64,000 nt of DNA from an archaeon (GCA_023230325.1 JALNXN010000003.1:1-64000); one strand, 5' to 3'; shown: positions 36,056 to 45,519, counted from the stretch's first letter. Notes: generated by a model not told the origin, from the letters alone. Made by a program: numbers and translations.

Positions 36056-36128
36056 GCCTCGGTAGCTTAGTGGTTAAAGCGCCAGACTCATAATCTGGAG
36101 ACCGCCAGTCCGACTCTGGCTCGAGGCA
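36056..36128 (+). tRNA. tRNA-Met (CAU), elongator type
   Basis: Acceptor GCCTCGG/TCGAGGC with discriminator A, D-stem GCTT/AAGC, anticodon stem CCAGA/TCTGG with loop CTCATAA (anticodon CAT), T-stem GCCAG/CTGGC. The anticodon stem lacks the three G-C pairs of an initiator and the first pair is G-C, so this is an elongator. The T-loop reads TCCGACT: position 55 is C instead of T. A tRNA-Ile2 identity is unlikely because a UAU tRNA-Ile exists. Confidence 0.9.
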
Positions 36129-36237
36129 CTTCTAGTTTATAGAATAATTAATTTTCATATTATATTCAACTAATTATTTTCAATTAAATATGTTTCTATA
36201 TTAAATACACATATAGTTTTAAATAAAAGAAAAATAT

Positions 36238-36672
36238 ATGAACAAGAAGTTTTGGTGGGTAATTATTGCGATAGTTATTGTCATAACTGTATTTTTAGTT
36301 GTCAATTTTAATTCTAATCGTTCTCGGGTATCTGACAATTTATCTTGTGAGATTACTTTTGAATTTTATAAATTAAATTATTGCGAAACAGATTCTGATT
36401 GTCTTATTGGCTGTTCAAGTACATTGCACCCTTGTTGAGAACTACACTTTTATAATAAGTATGAAGATTTATCTAATTTAAATGGGTTATTTGAAAAATG
36501 CTGAATGCTTAAAAAAGATTTATATCAAATTGTTTGTTTTGTAAATACCTGTTATGATTTTGAGAATGGTAATTTTAATGATGTTAATATAAGTTGTGTA
36601 AATAATATTTGTTTTTCTAATAGTGATAATAAACATTATTTTAGGAGTGAGGATATAATTTGTTCGAAATAA
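36238..36672 (+). pseudogene. Cys-rich membrane-anchored protein gene with two in-frame TGA codons
   Basis: The frame opens with a membrane anchor (MNKKFWWVIIAIVIVITVFL), then CETDSDCLIGCSSTLHPC and a TGA at 36436. The same frame continues for 21 codons to a second TGA at 36502, then 55 more codons of Cys-rich sequence (NTCYDFENG, ISCVNNICFSN) to TAA at 36670. Cys spacing and codon use stay coherent across both TGA codons, so this was one 144-codon gene. Both TGA follow a Cys codon, and each could come from TGG by one transition. TGA ends other genes here (1692, 14352, 38284), so it is not generally read through. A decayed gene is most likely. Confidence 0.65.
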
Positions 36673-36870
36673 TTTAAGAATAATTATTTTACTTTTTTAA
36701 TAATATCTTTTTGTATATAAAATGTGTTATTTTTTCTAGAGAGATCAACTAATCAGACATTATTTTTGTATAGTATTTTTTTAAGATAAAAGGTTAACTA
36801 CTACAAAACATAGCAAGTTTCTTAAATTAATTGGTAGCTATTAATATATTTAATTTATAGCCTGACAAAC

Positions 36871-38286
36871 ATGAAGAAACTAAAAAGATTATTTAGATTG
36901 GAAAGAATTGTATTTTACCCAGTATTATTTATAAGTAGTATTCTTATTTTTTTAATTGGCTTATTGTTAATAAAATTACTGTTTGGTAATTGTAGTGGCA
37001 TGAGTTGTATTACAACAGGAATTTTTATTTCATTTTTATTATTTGGAGTAGTTATTGCCTTAGTTGTTAGTAATATATTTTTAGTTATTAAATACGAAGC
37101 AAAGAACAAAAACAATAATAAACAAAAAAACATATTAACTATTTACATTGTTGTTGTTTCACTATTGATTTTGGCATTATTTTATGGTCCAACCATAACT
37201 GATAAATATTATAAAATCAAATATGATAAATTTCAATCAGATTATGAACTTGCTATGGAGGAAGCTGCAAAAAATAGTGATATAGGCGCTTGTATAAAAG
37301 AAGTAGAAAAAACATATTCTAAAAACTATTGTGTTTCTGAATATGAGTATTGTAGAAACATATGTGACAAATATTTTGGGATTTATCTATCTAAATTTGC
37401 AATAGATAATAATGATAGTGATCTTTGTAATGATAACATCTATTGTTTTTATGAATTTGGGAAAAGTACATTAGATGTAAATTATTGTTTAAAAGTAACT
37501 GATAATTATTTTAAGAATGAGTGTATTTTAACTGTTGCCAGCAATAAAAAAGAACTTAACTTTTGTAACTACTTTGAAAAAAATGAAGATAAACAAAATT
37601 GTTTCTCTTTAGTATTAACTTATATTTCAAAAAATACAAAAATTAAAGATGCATCAATTTGTTCAAAGATTGAAGATATAATTGCAAAAGAAAATTGTAT
37701 TATCCAATATTCTAATAATTTTGATGATTGTTATTCTTTAACTTTAAGTGGTAATAAAGACAAGTGTATAAATGGATTATCTAGCCGTATAAAAAATAAT
37801 CCAGATAATTATGGAAATACAACAGACAAAGATACAAGTCATTGTTTAGATATTAATTCAGTAGGAGAGAGTAATATAATTATTAGAGATAACTGTATAA
37901 AAAATTTAGCAAAAACAATTGATGAGTGTGATTGGATATCTAGTAAATATACGAAAATAGATTGTTACAAGTCAATTGCTGTAAATAAAAATGATGCAAA
38001 TATTTGCATGTTAATGTATGATATTCCTGATTTTACTGAATCTGATATAACTTCTGTTCGGAGTTGTTTATATTCTATTTTAATTATAAAAATAGAAGAC
38101 TGTAAAAAATATTCTGATTTCTTTATAACACAAGATGATATAGACGAATGTGTTAAGAGAGTTGCAATATCATATTTCGATTTAGAGGCATGTAATGAAA
38201 TTGTTTCTCAAGAAATTAAAGATGAATGCGAATCAAATATTAATTCCTTTTTAAAAAAGAATAAAAAATTTAAAATTTATAGATGA
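36871..38286 (+). CDS. Membrane protein with extracytoplasmic Cys-rich repeats
   Basis: 471 residues. Three transmembrane helices (about 16-37, 47-73 and 87-107) precede a large domain with more than 30 Cys, arranged in short helical units of ~25-30 residues, each with two or more Cys (such as CIKEVEKTYSKNYC, CNYFEKNEDKQNC, CYSLTLSGNKDKC). The pattern suggests disulfide-pinned helical hairpins on the cell surface. No known family name; comparable Cys-paired repeats occur in other DPANN proteins. No Shine-Dalgarno visible. Lies 200 bp after the interrupted Cys-rich gene, which may be functionally related. Confidence 0.75.
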   Translation: MKKLKRLFRLERIVFYPVLFISSILIFLIGLLLIKLLFGNCSGMSCITTGIFISFLLFGVVIALVVSNIFLVIKYEAKNKNNNKQKNILTIYIVVVSLLILALFYGPTITDKYYKIKYDKFQSDYELAMEEAAKNSDIGACIKEVEKTYSKNYCVSEYEYCRNICDKYFGIYLSKFAIDNNDSDLCNDNIYCFYEFGKSTLDVNYCLKVTDNYFKNECILTVASNKKELNFCNYFEKNEDKQNCFSLVLTYISKNTKIKDASICSKIEDIIAKENCIIQYSNNFDDCYSLTLSGNKDKCINGLSSRIKNNPDNYGNTTDKDTSHCLDINSVGESNIIIRDNCIKNLAKTIDECDWISSKYTKIDCYKSIAVNKNDANICMLMYDIPDFTESDITSVRSCLYSILIIKIEDCKKYSDFFITQDDIDECVKRVAISYFDLEACNEIVSQEIKDECESNINSFLKKNKKFKIYR

Positions 38287-38454
38287 AAATTATTTTTAAC
38301 TATATATTTAAAACTAATAGAAACTCATCACTTAAAAATGTATTAATTATTTTTGATGGATGACTGTATATGTTTTTAAATTTAGTAATAATTACTTGAA
38401 ATCAAGAGTCAATGCTTTTTTAAACTAATATTTTTTAGTTTAAACAAATTATTT

Positions 38455-40653
38455 TTACAATTTCTTCTTCTTTAAAAGTAAAGAGTTTGTTACAACACTC
38501 ACACTACTTAAAGCCATTGCTCCTCCAGCAATTATTGGAGATAAAAGCCAACCTGTAGACATATAAAGAACACCTCCTGCAATTGGTATTCCAATAACAT
38601 TATAGAAAAGTGCCCAAAACATGTTCTGCTTTATTTTTCGCATAGTTTGCTTTGATAGTTTAATGGCTTTTGCAACATCTAGCAGATCATTTTTCATAAG
38701 AACAATGTTTCCAGTTTCCATTGCAACATCGGTCCCACTTCCCATTGCTATTCCTATGTCTGCCTGGGCAAGAGCTGGTGAGTCATTTATTCCATCTCCA
38801 ACCATCCCAACTTTATAAGTTCCATTCTGTTGAAGCTTTTTAATATAATTTGCTTTTTCTTCAGGAAGAACCTCTGAGAAGATATTTTCAATCCCAACTT
38901 GTTTAGCAATAGCTTTAGCTGTTCTATCATTATCTCCTGTTATCATGTAAGGTATTATTCCTAACTTTTTAAGTTCTAAAACGGCCTTTGGAGAAGACTC
39001 CTTAATAATATCTGCTACTGCTATAATTCCAAGTATCTTTTGTTCATTACACAGAATCATCACAGTCTTACCTTGTGTTTCAAGTTCTTGTATTTTTTCT
39101 AAAAACATATTATCTTGGACACTTTGTTGGGTCATAAGTTTCATATTTCCAAAGTAATATGTTTTATTATCTAAATTTGCTTTTACCCCATAACCAGGAA
39201 TTGCTTTAAAGTTAGTTGTATTTTTAAAATTTATTTTATCTTTTCCATAATTAACAATTGCTTCTGCAAGAGGGTGCTCAGAATGTTTTTCAATGCTTGC
39301 TACAATTTCTAAAAATAAATTGTTTGATATTTTCTTGTCTGTTAAGATATCAGTAACAACTGGTTTTCCAACTGTTAAGGTTCCAGTTTTATCAAACACC
39401 ATATACTTCAATTTATGAGCAGTTTCTAAAGCTTCTCCCCCCTTAATCAAAATTCCATGTTCTGCACCTTTCCCAGTTCCAACCATTATTGCTGTTGGTG
39501 TGGCAAGGCCTAAGGCACAAGGGCAAGCAATAACTAAGATCCCAACTGAAATAAGTATAGAAAAACTTAAAGTTTGACCTATTATTAAATACCAAATAAG
39601 ACCAGACATTAAAGCAACACCAATAACAATTGGAACAAAGTAGGAAGAAATGTAATCTGCAAATCTCTGGATTGGTGCTTTTTTACCTTGAGCATCCTCA
39701 ACAAGCTTAATTATGTGTGCTAAGGTGGTTTCTTCTCCAACCTTTGTTGCCTTAACCTTTAAGCTTCCATGTTTATTGATTGTTGCACTAATAACAAAAT
39801 CTCCTTTTCTTTTCCCAAGAGGTATACTTTCTCCTGTAATCATACTTTCATCAACAGATGAAATTCCTTCTATAATTATCCCATCAACAGGAATCTTACT
39901 CCCAGGTTTAACTAAAAAAACATCTCCTACTTTTAAATCATCAACAGAAATAATAGATTCCTTTCCATCCTTAATTACAATTGCAGTCTTTGGAGAAAGA
40001 TTAATTAATTTTTTAATTGCATTACTTGTTTTTCCTTTTGCAATTTCTTCCAGTAACTTTCCAAGTAACACAAGTGTAATTAATATTATTGATATTTCAA
40101 AATATTGCATACTTCCTGGACTAAACAAGACATTGTACACACTTAAAAAGTATGCAGAAAGTGTTCCAATTGAGATTAAAGTATCCATGTTTGTACTTCT
40201 GTTTTTTAATGCATTTAAAGCACCTTTATAAAATCCCCATCCTGAAATAAATTGAACTGGGGTTGCTAGTAGGAATAAAATATAATCTGTGTATAAAAGA
40301 TGTACATTAAACCAATCTAGAAACATAATAATTAAAGTTGGGATTGCAAATATTAAAGAAAACACAAATAATCTTTTTAATTTGTTAAAGGCTTTTCTTT
40401 TATCTTCTCTAATTTTATTTTGATCATGTTGTTTGGTGATCAATTCTGCTCCATATCCTGTTCTATCTATTGTTTTTATGATATCTAAAGTAGAGATTGT
40501 GTTTTCATCATATACCACAGTAGCTTTTTCTGTTGCTAAATTAACATTAGATGAAAGAACACCTTCCTTTTTATTCAATCCATTTTCTATAATTGTAGCA
40601 CAGCTAGCACAATGCATTCCCTTAATTGATAAATCAATTTCTTTTTTATTCAT
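38455..40653 (-). CDS. copA: Copper-exporting P1B-type ATPase
   Basis: Pumps Cu+ out of the cell using ATP. One heavy-metal domain at the N-terminus (GMHCASC, Cys15 and Cys18), eight transmembrane helices, TGES (274-277) in the actuator domain, the metal-binding CPC (377-379) in [21 protein letters not shown] (421-427, phosphorylated Asp), SEHPLAEA (P1B His-Pro) and [10 protein letters not shown]. 732 residues with a single metal-binding domain is a compact CopA. Last gene of a minus-strand copper operon with a membrane regulator, CopZ, a Met-rich membrane protein and a cupredoxin. Confidence 0.97.
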   Translation of the reverse strand: MNKKEIDLSIKGMHCASCATIIENGLNKKEGVLSSNVNLATEKATVVYDENTISTLDIIKTIDRTGYGAELITKQHDQNKIREDKRKAFNKLKRLFVFSLIFAIPTLIIMFLDWFNVHLLYTDYILFLLATPVQFISGWGFYKGALNALKNRSTNMDTLISIGTLSAYFLSVYNVLFSPGSMQYFEISIILITLVLLGKLLEEIAKGKTSNAIKKLINLSPKTAIVIKDGKESIISVDDLKVGDVFLVKPGSKIPVDGIIIEGISSVDESMITGESIPLGKRKGDFVISATINKHGSLKVKATKVGEETTLAHIIKLVEDAQGKKAPIQRFADYISSYFVPIVIGVALMSGLIWYLIIGQTLSFSILISVGILVIACPCALGLATPTAIMVGTGKGAEHGILIKGGEALETAHKLKYMVFDKTGTLTVGKPVVTDILTDKKISNNLFLEIVASIEKHSEHPLAEAIVNYGKDKINFKNTTNFKAIPGYGVKANLDNKTYYFGNMKLMTQQSVQDNMFLEKIQELETQGKTVMILCNEQKILGIIAVADIIKESSPKAVLELKKLGIIPYMITGDNDRTAKAIAKQVGIENIFSEVLPEEKANYIKKLQQNGTYKVGMVGDGINDSPALAQADIGIAMGSGTDVAMETGNIVLMKNDLLDVAKAIKLSKQTMRKIKQNMFWALFYNVIGIPIAGGVLYMSTGWLLSPIIAGGAMALSSVSVVTNSLLLKKKKL

Positions 40654-40709
40654 AAATTCTCTTTTTTATTTAATTTTTTTCAATTTATTTTCTTAGTACA
40701 ATTTTTAAT

Positions 40710-41177
40710 TCAATTTACTGAAAAAAAACCTTTCCCCATATTCATTGAACAAGCAATTAGAAATTTTCCTTCTTTATTTGGTGTAAATTCTATTATGTTG
40801 TCTGTTGGTGTAACATACTTTCTAACCCCAAAATCTTTAATCACTACACTTCTCATACATCCATTAACAGTTTTTGTATCAACTGTAATTTTTACAGGTA
40901 TTCCTTTCTTTAAAGTATTTGGTGTAAGAACATATTCATAATTTTTAAAGCTTAAAGTTGCAGTTTGTGTTTCTTGTTTTTGTGTCTCTTGTTTTGGATC
41001 TAAATTATTTTTGTTTGAAGTGTTGTCATTATTTAAAATCTTATTATTTGATAATGTGTTATTTTCATTTATAATTGTTTTTGATGGATTATTAAAAGCA
41101 GATGCAGATATTATCCCAAAAGCAACAATTATTGCAATCGCTACAATTCCTAAGACTATTGTTTTCTTATTTCCCAT
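40710..41177 (-). CDS. Membrane-anchored cupredoxin-like protein
   Basis: 155 residues: N-terminal anchor (about 7-27), an Asn/Gln-rich linker (30-72), then a cupredoxin-like beta domain (73-155). Candidate copper ligands are Cys107/Met108 (NGCMRSVV) and the cluster Cys143, Met145, Met147 (ACSMNMGKG). This differs from a classical type-1 site, which needs two His, and suggests Cu+ binding. Similar domains occur as fusions to copper ATPases and in CusF/EfeO-type carriers. It probably takes copper outside the membrane next to CopA. 23 bp upstream lies the Met-rich membrane protein gene. Confidence 0.8.
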   Translation of the reverse strand: MGNKKTIVLGIVAIAIIVAFGIISASAFNNPSKTIINENNTLSNNKILNNDNTSNKNNLDPKQETQKQETQTATLSFKNYEYVLTPNTLKKGIPVKITVDTKTVNGCMRSVVIKDFGVRKYVTPTDNIIEFTPNKEGKFLIACSMNMGKGFFSVN

Positions 41178-41199
41178 ATATTATTTCCCTCCTATAAAC

Positions 41200-41880
41200 T
41201 TATACTAAAAAGATTGATTTTGGTAAAAATAAAATAACTCCATTTAATAAAAATGTTACAATTACTGTTACTGATATTATTGTTGATATTTTTACATGCA
41301 CAAGCTTATATTCTTCATGATTGTCCTTTATTGCTTCCTCATAAAACATGTACGACATACCAACTAATATTGCAACATTGATTAGCATGTAAACTGGCAT
41401 AAATGCTTTTATGTGGTCAGTAAACATCATAACTGTGATCATAGACCCCATTGTTCCACCCATGATCCCAGACATCATTCCCTGTAAAACACCCATGGTG
41501 GTTTTAGAGTGTAGTCCTGACCAAACCCCAATTCCAACTCCAATCAATGTTCCCGCCATTGCTCCTATAAAAAAACCATTAGTGATACCAACAATTCCTC
41601 CAATTAGCATCCCAGCCTGCATTCCAAGACTCATCCCTATCATCATTCCAGTCATACAGTTTATTTTGACTTTATAGGTTATAAAATGCCAGGTGCAACC
41701 TATAAGAAAAGCAATACTGATGTTTAGGTATAAAAACCAAAGAGCATAGTCAATCATTATTCCTGAACTTTTTAGAAATAAAAAATGAATTCCAATTTCA
41801 ATTATTGAAGATATTATAAATGTTAATATTATAATAAATATTGCTTTTTTTTCAATTTTAAAATTATTATTTTTACTCAA
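41200..41880 (-). CDS. Met/Gly-rich membrane protein of the copper operon
   Basis: 226 residues with about six transmembrane helices, not recognised. The middle helices are full of Gly and Met (NCMTGMMIGMSLGMQAGM; GVLQGMMSGIMGGTMGSM), a composition suited to Cu+ transfer through Met thioethers. It lies three bases after copZ and 22 bases before the cupredoxin gene. It could be a copper channel, a partner of CopA or a copper-sequestering membrane protein. The role is inferred from the operon and the Met content. Confidence 0.75.
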   Translation of the reverse strand: MSKNNNFKIEKKAIFIIILTFIISSIIEIGIHFLFLKSSGIMIDYALWFLYLNISIAFLIGCTWHFITYKVKINCMTGMMIGMSLGMQAGMLIGGIVGITNGFFIGAMAGTLIGVGIGVWSGLHSKTTMGVLQGMMSGIMGGTMGSMITVMMFTDHIKAFMPVYMLINVAILVGMSYMFYEEAIKDNHEEYKLVHVKISTIISVTVIVTFLLNGVILFLPKSIFLV

Positions 41881-41883
41881 AGT

Positions 41884-42087
41884 TTATTTCACCCTATACC
41901 CTTTTTCTCTAATGACTTCTTTTATTTTTAAATCACTAATTTTGTTTTCATCAAATATTACTTTTACCTTTCCATTAGCTGAGGAAACATTAACTTCTGT
42001 AACTCCTTTTTTTTCAAGAAGTCCCTCCTTAATAAGATACTCACAACTTTTACATGTCATACCTTTTACATTAAATTCTAGATCCAT
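41884..42087 (-). CDS. copZ: Copper chaperone (HMA domain)
   Basis: 67 residues forming one ferredoxin-like heavy-metal domain: FNVKGMTCKSCEYLI with Cys12 and Cys15 as Cu+ ligands. It would deliver Cu+ to the N-terminal domain of CopA. The Shine-Dalgarno GGTGAT (42098-42093) is placed six bases before the ATG. First gene after the operator/promoter region of the copper operon. Confidence 0.93.
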   Translation of the reverse strand: MDLEFNVKGMTCKSCEYLIKEGLLEKKGVTEVNVSSANGKVKVIFDENKISDLKIKEVIREKGYRVK

Positions 42088-42129
42088 TTTAAATCACCTT
42101 TTTATAATTAATTTGTAATTATCTTATTT

Positions 42130-42167
42130 TGAAACTACTTATATATATACTTATGAAACTAGTTTCA
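42130..42167 (-). promoter_or_regulatory. Copper operon promoter with palindromic operator
   Basis: TGAAACTAGTTTCA (42154-42167) is a perfect 14-bp palindrome; a second half-site TGAAACTA repeats at 42130-42137, 24 bp away. Between them lies the TATA-like CTTATATATATAC (42138-42150). For minus-strand transcription this puts the palindrome just upstream of TATA (BRE position) and the half-site just downstream, with copZ starting 43 bases further on. A winged-helix regulator binding here would block or recruit TBP/TFB. Confidence 0.7.
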
Positions 42168-42274
42168 AAGAGGATTATAATCAAGGTATTATAAAAATAA
42201 GGTTAAAAAAATATATTAGAAATAAAATTTAATTAAAGAGTTAAGAAAAGTAGTTATAAGTAAAAAAAGAAAAG

Positions 42275-42784
42275 TTAATTTTTCAAGATAATAATGTTAG
42301 TCATTCCTCTTCTTTTTCTTTCAATTAATTCTTTAAATTCAAGTTTGTCTAAAATTCTACTAATTTTTACTTTTGTAAATCCAGTTTTTAAAATCAGATC
42401 AGATTGATAAATTGAACCATTATTTGCAATTATTTTTTCTAGAACCTCTTTTTCATCAATTGCAAGTTCTGAAAGTACTTTTGTATAGTTTGTTTTTGGT
42501 TGTTTGTTTGTATGCTTCTCTTTTATTTTTTTAATTTTAACTTTAGTTATTATTTTTTCATTTCTTCCAAACAATATTAGATAAATTCCAAGAACTATTA
42601 CTCCAATCATAACACCTATACTTATACTTGTTTGGAAGTTGATTGTGTCCCACATTGTGCACTCAGGACCATGAGAACAAGAATCATTAACGATGTCTGT
42701 CATTGCACTATTAAACAAAAAAGTAATCCCACCGATAAGTAATGCTATAATTATTATTAAAATTCCTACAAATTTGTTTTTCAT
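42275..42784 (-). CDS. Membrane-anchored winged-helix regulator, probable copper sensor
   Basis: 169 residues. Two transmembrane helices (about 6-25 and 53-72) enclose a 27-residue exposed loop with Cys36, His38, Cys42 and Met44 (SCSHGPECTMW), a likely Cu+/Ag+ site. A basic linker leads to a MarR-like winged helix (about 103-169: LSELAIDEKEVLEKII, GSIYQSDLILKTGFTKVKISRIL, ELIERKRRGMTNIIIL). It would sense metal outside the membrane and act on DNA inside, as a one-component system. It lies directly upstream of the copper operon, on the same strand, with a palindrome between. The sensing role is inferred. Confidence 0.8.
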   Translation of the reverse strand: MKNKFVGILIIIIALLIGGITFLFNSAMTDIVNDSCSHGPECTMWDTINFQTSISIGVMIGVIVLGIYLILFGRNEKIITKVKIKKIKEKHTNKQPKTNYTKVLSELAIDEKEVLEKIIANNGSIYQSDLILKTGFTKVKISRILDKLEFKELIERKRRGMTNIIILKN

Positions 42785-43056
42785 AAATATTCTTTGTTAC
42801 CAAATATTTTAAAACCTTTTTTAATTTGTATTTCTCTTAAGAAAATAAGATTAAATCGAAAAGTAAGTTATCATGGCTTAATTAACATTACTTTTTTTGG
42901 AAATTATCTAAGACTCATTTATATATAGATCCTAAATTCTAATTTTTAATATTAAAAAATTAAATAATTTTAAATATTTTTTTTTAAATATCTTTAAATA
43001 TCTTTGTGTTACTTATAATTATATTGCTTTTATAATTTTAATTAGAGAGAAAAAAT

Positions 43057-43719
43057 ATGGTGGAAAGAAACAGATCTTTTTTAGAAAAAATTGCACCTTA
43101 TTTGTTGTTTGTATTTACTGTTGTTTCTTTTGTTGTATCTAATTCGGTTTTAGTGCTTATAAGTGTAATTTTTGCAATTGTTGGTTTTATTTTTGTAAAC
43201 ACTTTACAATTATTTAATAAATTTAGGTATGTTCATTATTTGGGATTATTTTTTAGTCTTTTGTTATTTGTGAGATTATATTTACTTTTAGATGGTAGTC
43301 TTTTTTATAAGATTTCCTTTGCATTTATTATTTTAAATTTTGTAATTATATATTTTTTACATTTTTCAAACACTATTGCTAAGAACACAAATAGTTTAGG
43401 AATAAAAAAAGAAAACACACATGATAAAAGATTTGATTTAGAAACAGATGGTGATGACCTAGATGACCTTGACGATGATCTTAAAGAAAGTAATTTTGGT
43501 GATGATGAAGGTGAGGAAAATTTGGGTGGTGACCACGATGATGAAGATGATTATGATGACGAAGAAGATGATGGTAAAGATGATGATGGTAAAGATGATT
43601 TAGATGAAGATGATTTAGATGAAGATGATGACTACGATGATGAAGATGATTTAGATGAAGATAAAAATAAAGCTAAAAAAGAAATCGTAAAAAAATCAAA
43701 AAGTAAATCCAAAAAATAA
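43057..43719 (+). CDS. Membrane protein with long Asp-rich tail
   Basis: 220 residues, not recognised. Four hydrophobic helices lie within residues 10-105; then an Asp/Glu tail of ~75 residues (repeats of DDD, EDD, DLDEDDLDED) and a final Lys-rich end (about 205-220). The acidic tail could bind Ca2+ or basic proteins. It is transcribed away from the copper regulator. Confidence 0.65.
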   Translation: MVERNRSFLEKIAPYLLFVFTVVSFVVSNSVLVLISVIFAIVGFIFVNTLQLFNKFRYVHYLGLFFSLLLFVRLYLLLDGSLFYKISFAFIILNFVIIYFLHFSNTIAKNTNSLGIKKENTHDKRFDLETDGDDLDDLDDDLKESNFGDDEGEENLGGDHDDEDDYDDEEDDGKDDDGKDDLDEDDLDEDDDYDDEDDLDEDKNKAKKEIVKKSKSKSKK

Positions 43720-43815
43720 TAATCTGATATTTTTGAAAATATGAAAATTAAAAATTATAAAAAAGCTTTTTAAATTATTCTCATCTTAAATTATCTACAA
43801 TCTTTAATTTCTATT

Positions 43816-43889
43816 GCTCGAATAGTGTAGCCCGGTAATCACATCAGACTCTCACTCTGATAACGGGGGTCCGAATCCCCCTTCGAGCA
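43816..43889 (+). tRNA. tRNA-Glu (CUC)
   Basis: Acceptor GCTCGAA/TTCGAGC with discriminator A, anticodon stem TCAGA/TCTGA with loop CTCTCAC (anticodon CTC), T-stem GGGGG/CCCCC. The T-loop is TCCGAAT, with C at position 55 as in tRNA-Met at 36056. The D-stem has the 13-22 mismatch usual for tRNA-Glu. It reads GAG only; a UUC isoacceptor must lie elsewhere. Confidence 0.94.
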
Positions 43890-43971
43890 CTCTTTTTAAA
43901 AGTCCCATAATTCTTTATAAACTCTTTCTTACATGTATACTTTACACTTATACATTTTATTTGTGAATCTT

Positions 43972-45519
43972 ATGGTGCCTTATAAAAAAATAAAAGAGAA
44001 TGTAAAAAAAAATATGCACTTCTCAATAATGGATGGTGTCTTTTGGGTTTTAATGAACACCATTGCCATAACTTTTTTAGCTCCATATATTATTGAATTG
44101 GGCGCAAATCCTTTACAGGTTGGGTTACTTAGTTCTTTACCAATCTTTATTTCTGCCTTTACCGTTCTTTTATCTTATAAGATTTTAAAGTATTTTAGAT
44201 CTAAAAAAGCACCTGTGATATTATCAGTAACCATTCAAGCAGCACTATGGATTCCAATTGCCCTAACTCATGTCTTATTTAAAGAAAATCTTGCAATCTG
44301 GTTTGCTATAATAATTTACATTTTAATTTACACTTGTGGAATAATAATTTATCCAATCTACACTGACTGGTTTAGAAGGTTATTACCAATTAGTATTATG
44401 GGTAATTTCTTTGCAAGAAAGCACATTATCATAGAGACAATTTCTATATTTGTAATTTTAGGTATTGGTTATTTTTTAGACTTTATAAATTCAAATGAAA
44501 CATTAATTGGTTTTTCAATAATTTTCCTTTTCGCAGGAGTTGCAAGATTTATAAGTTCTAGATATTTAAATAAAATTGATGTTACTGAAGACCGTGAGTC
44601 AATACTTAGAGAAACTAGTGAAGTAAGAACCTCAATTCTAAAAAGATTCAATAATGATGTAATTAATAATAGAATTTTTTTAAATTATTTAATTTTCATA
44701 GTACTTTTTTATTTTGGCTTTTACATTGGAACCGTATATTGGCCATACTTTTTATTAAAGGTTTTAAATTATAGTTATAGTGGATATATTTGGTGGAAAG
44801 TTGCCTTAGTTTCAGGAACCATTCTAAGCTTAAGTTATTGGGGGTACATTTCTGACAACTATGGAGTAATTAAGATCATTAAGACAACTAGTTTTTTCAT
44901 GCCATTATTAGTTATAATTCCAGCAATTTTTTATTATTCTAATTTTATAATTATTTTTTTGAGTTTTTTAAGTGGGGTTGTTTTAGGTGGTTTTAATTTA
45001 GCAATTAATAATTATTTATATAAAAATATTAAAAAAGATGTAATCCACTATACTTCTTATTTTATAATAATCCAATCAACTGCAATATTACTTGGAACCT
45101 TGTTTGGTGCCTTAGTAATTAAGTTAGCTCAAAATCATTTCAATAATGACCTATATGCTTTGTTAGCTGTGTTTATAGTTTCTGGGATTTTTAGATTTAT
45201 TGCTTACCTTTATAGTAATAATTTAAAAGATAAAGATAAAGGTCTTCTTAATCTATATAGAAGTATAGTTTTACAAAAGCCTGTTTACTTTGGTTTAAAA
45301 AAAATCACTTACTTTGTTTCTGGTAAAGTGAAAATTTTAACACCAAAATTTAAAGAAAATTCAATTAAGATTACTGAGTTTAGAAAAAATAAAACAAAAG
45401 AATTATTTAATTCAATTAAGAAAGAAAAAACAAGTTTGCTAAATCTTAAATCTAAGATTACAAGGGAAGAGAAAAGAATGATTGCAAAGTTTAATAAAAA
45501 TAAAAAAGATAGATTGTAA
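43972..45519 (+). CDS. MFS-like multi-pass transporter
   Basis: 515 residues from ATG 43972 (MVPYKKIKENV); an ATG at 43933 would add a short hydrophobic leader that overlaps the likely transcription start. About twelve transmembrane helices; the first pair reads VFWVLMNTIAITFLAPYIIELGANPLQVGLLSS, typical of major-facilitator proteins. Loop 2-3 carries KILKYFRSKK. The ~85-residue C-terminal tail is basic and helical, probably cytoplasmic. The substrate is unknown. tRNA-Glu lies directly upstream. Confidence 0.82.
   Translation: MVPYKKIKENVKKNMHFSIMDGVFWVLMNTIAITFLAPYIIELGANPLQVGLLSSLPIFISAFTVLLSYKILKYFRSKKAPVILSVTIQAALWIPIALTHVLFKENLAIWFAIIIYILIYTCGIIIYPIYTDWFRRLLPISIMGNFFARKHIIIETISIFVILGIGYFLDFINSNETLIGFSIIFLFAGVARFISSRYLNKIDVTEDRESILRETSEVRTSILKRFNNDVINNRIFLNYLIFIVLFYFGFYIGTVYWPYFLLKVLNYSYSGYIWWKVALVSGTILSLSYWGYISDNYGVIKIIKTTSFFMPLLVIIPAIFYYSNFIIIFLSFLSGVVLGGFNLAINNYLYKNIKKDVIHYTSYFIIIQSTAILLGTLFGALVIKLAQNHFNNDLYALLAVFIVSGIFRFIAYLYSNNLKDKDKGLLNLYRSIVLQKPVYFGLKKITYFVSGKVKILTPKFKENSIKITEFRKNKTKELFNSIKKEKTSLLNLKSKITREEKRMIAKFNKNKKDRL

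Noticed and set aside
36436-36504. Genome-wide reassignment of TGA to an amino acid
   Set aside because: Several intact genes in the window end in TGA (for example GtrA at 1692, the antiporter at 14352, 38284), and all other genes use TGG for Trp.
39713-40231. 172-residue plus-strand reading frame opposite copA
   Set aside because: It lies fully antisense to the conserved copA core and has no recognisable composition or ribosome site.
43933-43971. Extra 13-residue hydrophobic N-terminus of the MFS-like transporter
   Set aside because: A TATA-like TTTATAAAC at 43914-43922 places the transcription start after or close to this ATG; ATG 43972 gives a normal basic start.
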